A stretch of 6,077 nt of DNA from positions 1,311,108 through 1,317,184 of the forward strand of contig CP070628.1 of NCBI GenBank assembly GCA_020355985.1, given 5' to 3'. Shown piece by piece: positions 4,331 to 6,077 of the stretch; within the stretch, counting starts at the first letter, position 1; every line of letters begins with the position of its first letter. The position numbers and the translations under genes were made by a program. Source of the DNA: Nitrospirota bacterium (GTDB taxonomy: Bacteria > Nitrospirota > Nitrospiria > Nitrospirales > UBA8639). Under the pieces are notes generated by a model, which saw nothing but the letters and a program-made list of their open reading frames with translations, was not told the origin of the DNA and did not search any database.

Positions 4331-6077
4331 TTAACTATGCTGAGGTTGGATAGGCAGCTCCATCGTGAAGGTAGTGCCTTTCCCTTGCTCACTGTCAACG
4401 GTAATCGTTCCACCATGTGCATCAACTACATCCTTCACGATTCTGGTCCCTAGGCCCGTGCCTCCTGGCTTTCCGCTAATGGTCCCCTTGGTGAATAAGC
4501 TATCACGGATTTTTGGAGGCATCCCCCCTCCTGTATCGGCAACACGAATCACAACGGTTTTGGCCTCAGGGCCTAACGAACCAACAACGGCCACCGATCC
4601 GCCAGCCGGAGTTTCAGGAATCGCATTATTGATCAGATTATACAAGGCATTGAACAAACGATTAGAATCCGCATGAATCAGAGGCAGTGAATCAAGTCCC
4701 TGGACATACAGGGAAACCCCTTTCTCTGTAGCATAGAGTCTCAGTGAAACAATGACGGCTTCTGCAACACCAGCAAACTGGCAAGGCGCAAGCTGGAGCG
4801 GGCTAGTTATCCCCTTAACGGCATCGGCAATTTCCCGAACTCGATGCTGAATACGGCGCGCGTTATTTACGACCATATCAAGGGCTTCCTTAGTGAAATC
4901 TTTGCTGGCTTCTACTTCATTCATGGGCATCCCGGTTATCTTCGCAAAATGCTCTTCAAGCTCCTCCTCCACCAGTTTGGCTCCATTAAGAACAGGCATC
5001 AGCATGTTTTTCAAATCGTGACCAATATCCCCCACCACTCGGCTTACTTCACCAAGTTTGGTTTCCTCCAATAATTGCGCAGTCATGTGCTTGCGCTCGC
5101 TAATGTCTTGAAACGTCACCACCGCGCCAATCAATCGGCTATTCTCCCGCATGGGTGTACTCGTGTATTCCACGGGGAAATTGGTGCCATCTTTTCGCCA
5201 GAAAATTTCATTATCACAATGCTGAGTTTGGCCCTCCCGGAACACCGCATAAATCGGACATTCCTCTCGAGGATAGGGGGAACCATCTGTTTTGGTGTGA
5301 TGTACAACGGTATGCATGGGACGGCCAATGAGTTCTTGTGGGGTATATCCCAACAATTTTGCGCCGGCAGGGTTAACAAACGTCGTTTGGCCTTCAAGAT
5401 CTAATCCATAGATCCCCTCTCCGGCAGAGGCAAGAATCTGTTCGTTATGCCTAGCCAGCTTTTGGTAGTCGTAGAGCGCTTGTTGACGTTCAATCGCCAT
5501 GGAGAGGCGATCTGCCACGATTTGGAGGCTTTCCACAGTCATCTCCGTTAGCCTGTGCTTGGCAAACAACCCCAGCACACCTAGCACCTCTTGATTGTTT
5601 ATCAACGGATATCCCGCAAAGGCCACCAATCCCTCTTGTTTCGCCCAGGCCTGTTCGGGGATTCGAGGATCGCCGATGACCTCGTTAGTCAGATGGGGTT
5701 TCTTTTCCGCAGCAATCTGTCCAATTTTTAGGTGACCAACAGGGATACGACTGTGGGAACCGTTGAGATGCGTATAGAGTCCGGCACTGGCTTGTAGTTC
5801 CAAAACTTGCGTGGCGGGATTGAGTATCCAAATTCGAACAAAGGCGGCATCGAGACGCTGGCACAAGGTTTCACTGCAGGCTTGAAGAAGATCTTGGAAT
5901 TCTAGGTTTTTGTTGATAATGCTCCCTAATTCGGCATCTAACGTCAGCAATTGGTTGGCTTCCAGAAGTGAGAATTCCACACGCTTTCGTTCGTCAATTT
6001 CCTTTTCCAATTTCCGGCTCTCTCGGATTCCATGTCCTGTGACAAAAACCCCTAATAAGCCCGCAAAAATGGCGATT
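4331..6077 (-). CDS. Membrane-linked GAF-PAS sensor histidine kinase (5' end off window)
   Basis: The frame is open to the right edge; 581 residues are visible. An in-frame TTG at 6010 is not a credible start because the frame continues upstream through a hydrophobic stretch (AIFAGLLGVFVTG) that looks like the end of a transmembrane helix. Residues are numbered from that TTG. A linker (1-25) is followed by a GAF domain (about 26-175) and a PAS domain (about 188-306, starting ILASAGEGIYGLD and ending VTFQDISERK). The phospho-acceptor region has H331 in GDIGHDLKNML. The HATPase domain (about 448-554) has the N-box NLINNA (458-463), DTGGG (492-496) and GGTGLG (516-521). It should autophosphorylate H331 and signal to a response regulator; none is encoded next to it here. 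The ligand is unknown. It ends in a normal stop. Confidence 0.92.
   Translation of the reverse strand, partial: IAIFAGLLGVFVTGHGIRESRKLEKEIDERKRVEFSLLEANQLLTLDAELGSIINKNLEFQDLLQACSETLCQRLDAAFVRIWILNPATQVLELQASAGLYTHLNGSHSRIPVGHLKIGQIAAEKKPHLTNEVIGDPRIPEQAWAKQEGLVAFAGYPLINNQEVLGVLGLFAKHRLTEMTVESLQIVADRLSMAIERQQALYDYQKLARHNEQILASAGEGIYGLDLEGQTTFVNPAGAKLLGYTPQELIGRPMHTVVHHTKTDGSPYPREECPIYAVFREGQTQHCDNEIFWRKDGTNFPVEYTSTPMRENSRLIGAVVTFQDISERKHMTAQLLEETKLGEVSRVVGDIGHDLKNMLMPVLNGAKLVEEELEEHFAKITGMPMNEVEASKDFTKEALDMVVNNARRIQHRVREIADAVKGITSPLQLAPCQFAGVAEAVIVSLRLYATEKGVSLYVQGLDSLPLIHADSNRLFNALYNLINNAIPETPAGGSVAVVGSLGPEAKTVVIRVADTGGGMPPKIRDSLFTKGTISGKPGGTGLGTRIVKDVVDAHGGTITVDSEQGKGTTFTMELPIQPQHS

Overview
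The window looks like chromosomal DNA of a free-living Gram-negative bacterium of roughly 50% GC, plausibly of the phylum Nitrospirota (Nitrospira-like). That guess rests on protein flavour, the gene neighbourhood, and a palindromic intergenic repeat that resembles, from memory only, a dispersed family in Nitrospira genomes. No search was possible, so the taxonomic call is tentative.

Left part, + strand (1-2611): the very conserved translation and nucleotide cluster tsf (3' end only) - pyrH - frr, followed directly by alr (alanine racemase). The genes are tightly packed: tsf and pyrH overlap in TAATG, pyrH and frr are 11 nt apart, and the alr frame opens inside or just after frr. This looks like one transcription unit joining translation elongation, UMP phosphorylation, ribosome recycling and D-alanine supply for peptidoglycan. 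The promoter must lie left of the window.

Middle, - strand (2709-3679): a two-gene unit convergent to alr. A Met8/CysG-N type precorrin-2 dehydrogenase (siroheme synthesis) is followed, with a TGATG stop/start overlap, by a small MTH1187/YkoF-type thiamine-binding protein. The siroheme gene has a clear Shine-Dalgarno site that fixes its start at the ATG at 3679.

3680-4330 is a gene-free, AT-richer spacer of about 650 bp. It holds a roughly 120-bp imperfect palindrome (3926-4045), a second palindrome-like structure abutting it (4041-4112), and smaller inverted repeats further left (3799-3892). This is the least explained part of the window.

Right part, - strand (4331 to the window edge): a membrane-linked sensor histidine kinase with GAF, PAS, an atypical HDLKN H-box and an HATPase domain. 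Its reading frame stays open to the right edge through a hydrophobic segment, so the N-terminus is missing. No response regulator is present downstream of it.

I see no phage, CRISPR, tRNA/rRNA or novel multi-gene system. The coding genes are mostly ordinary core genes.
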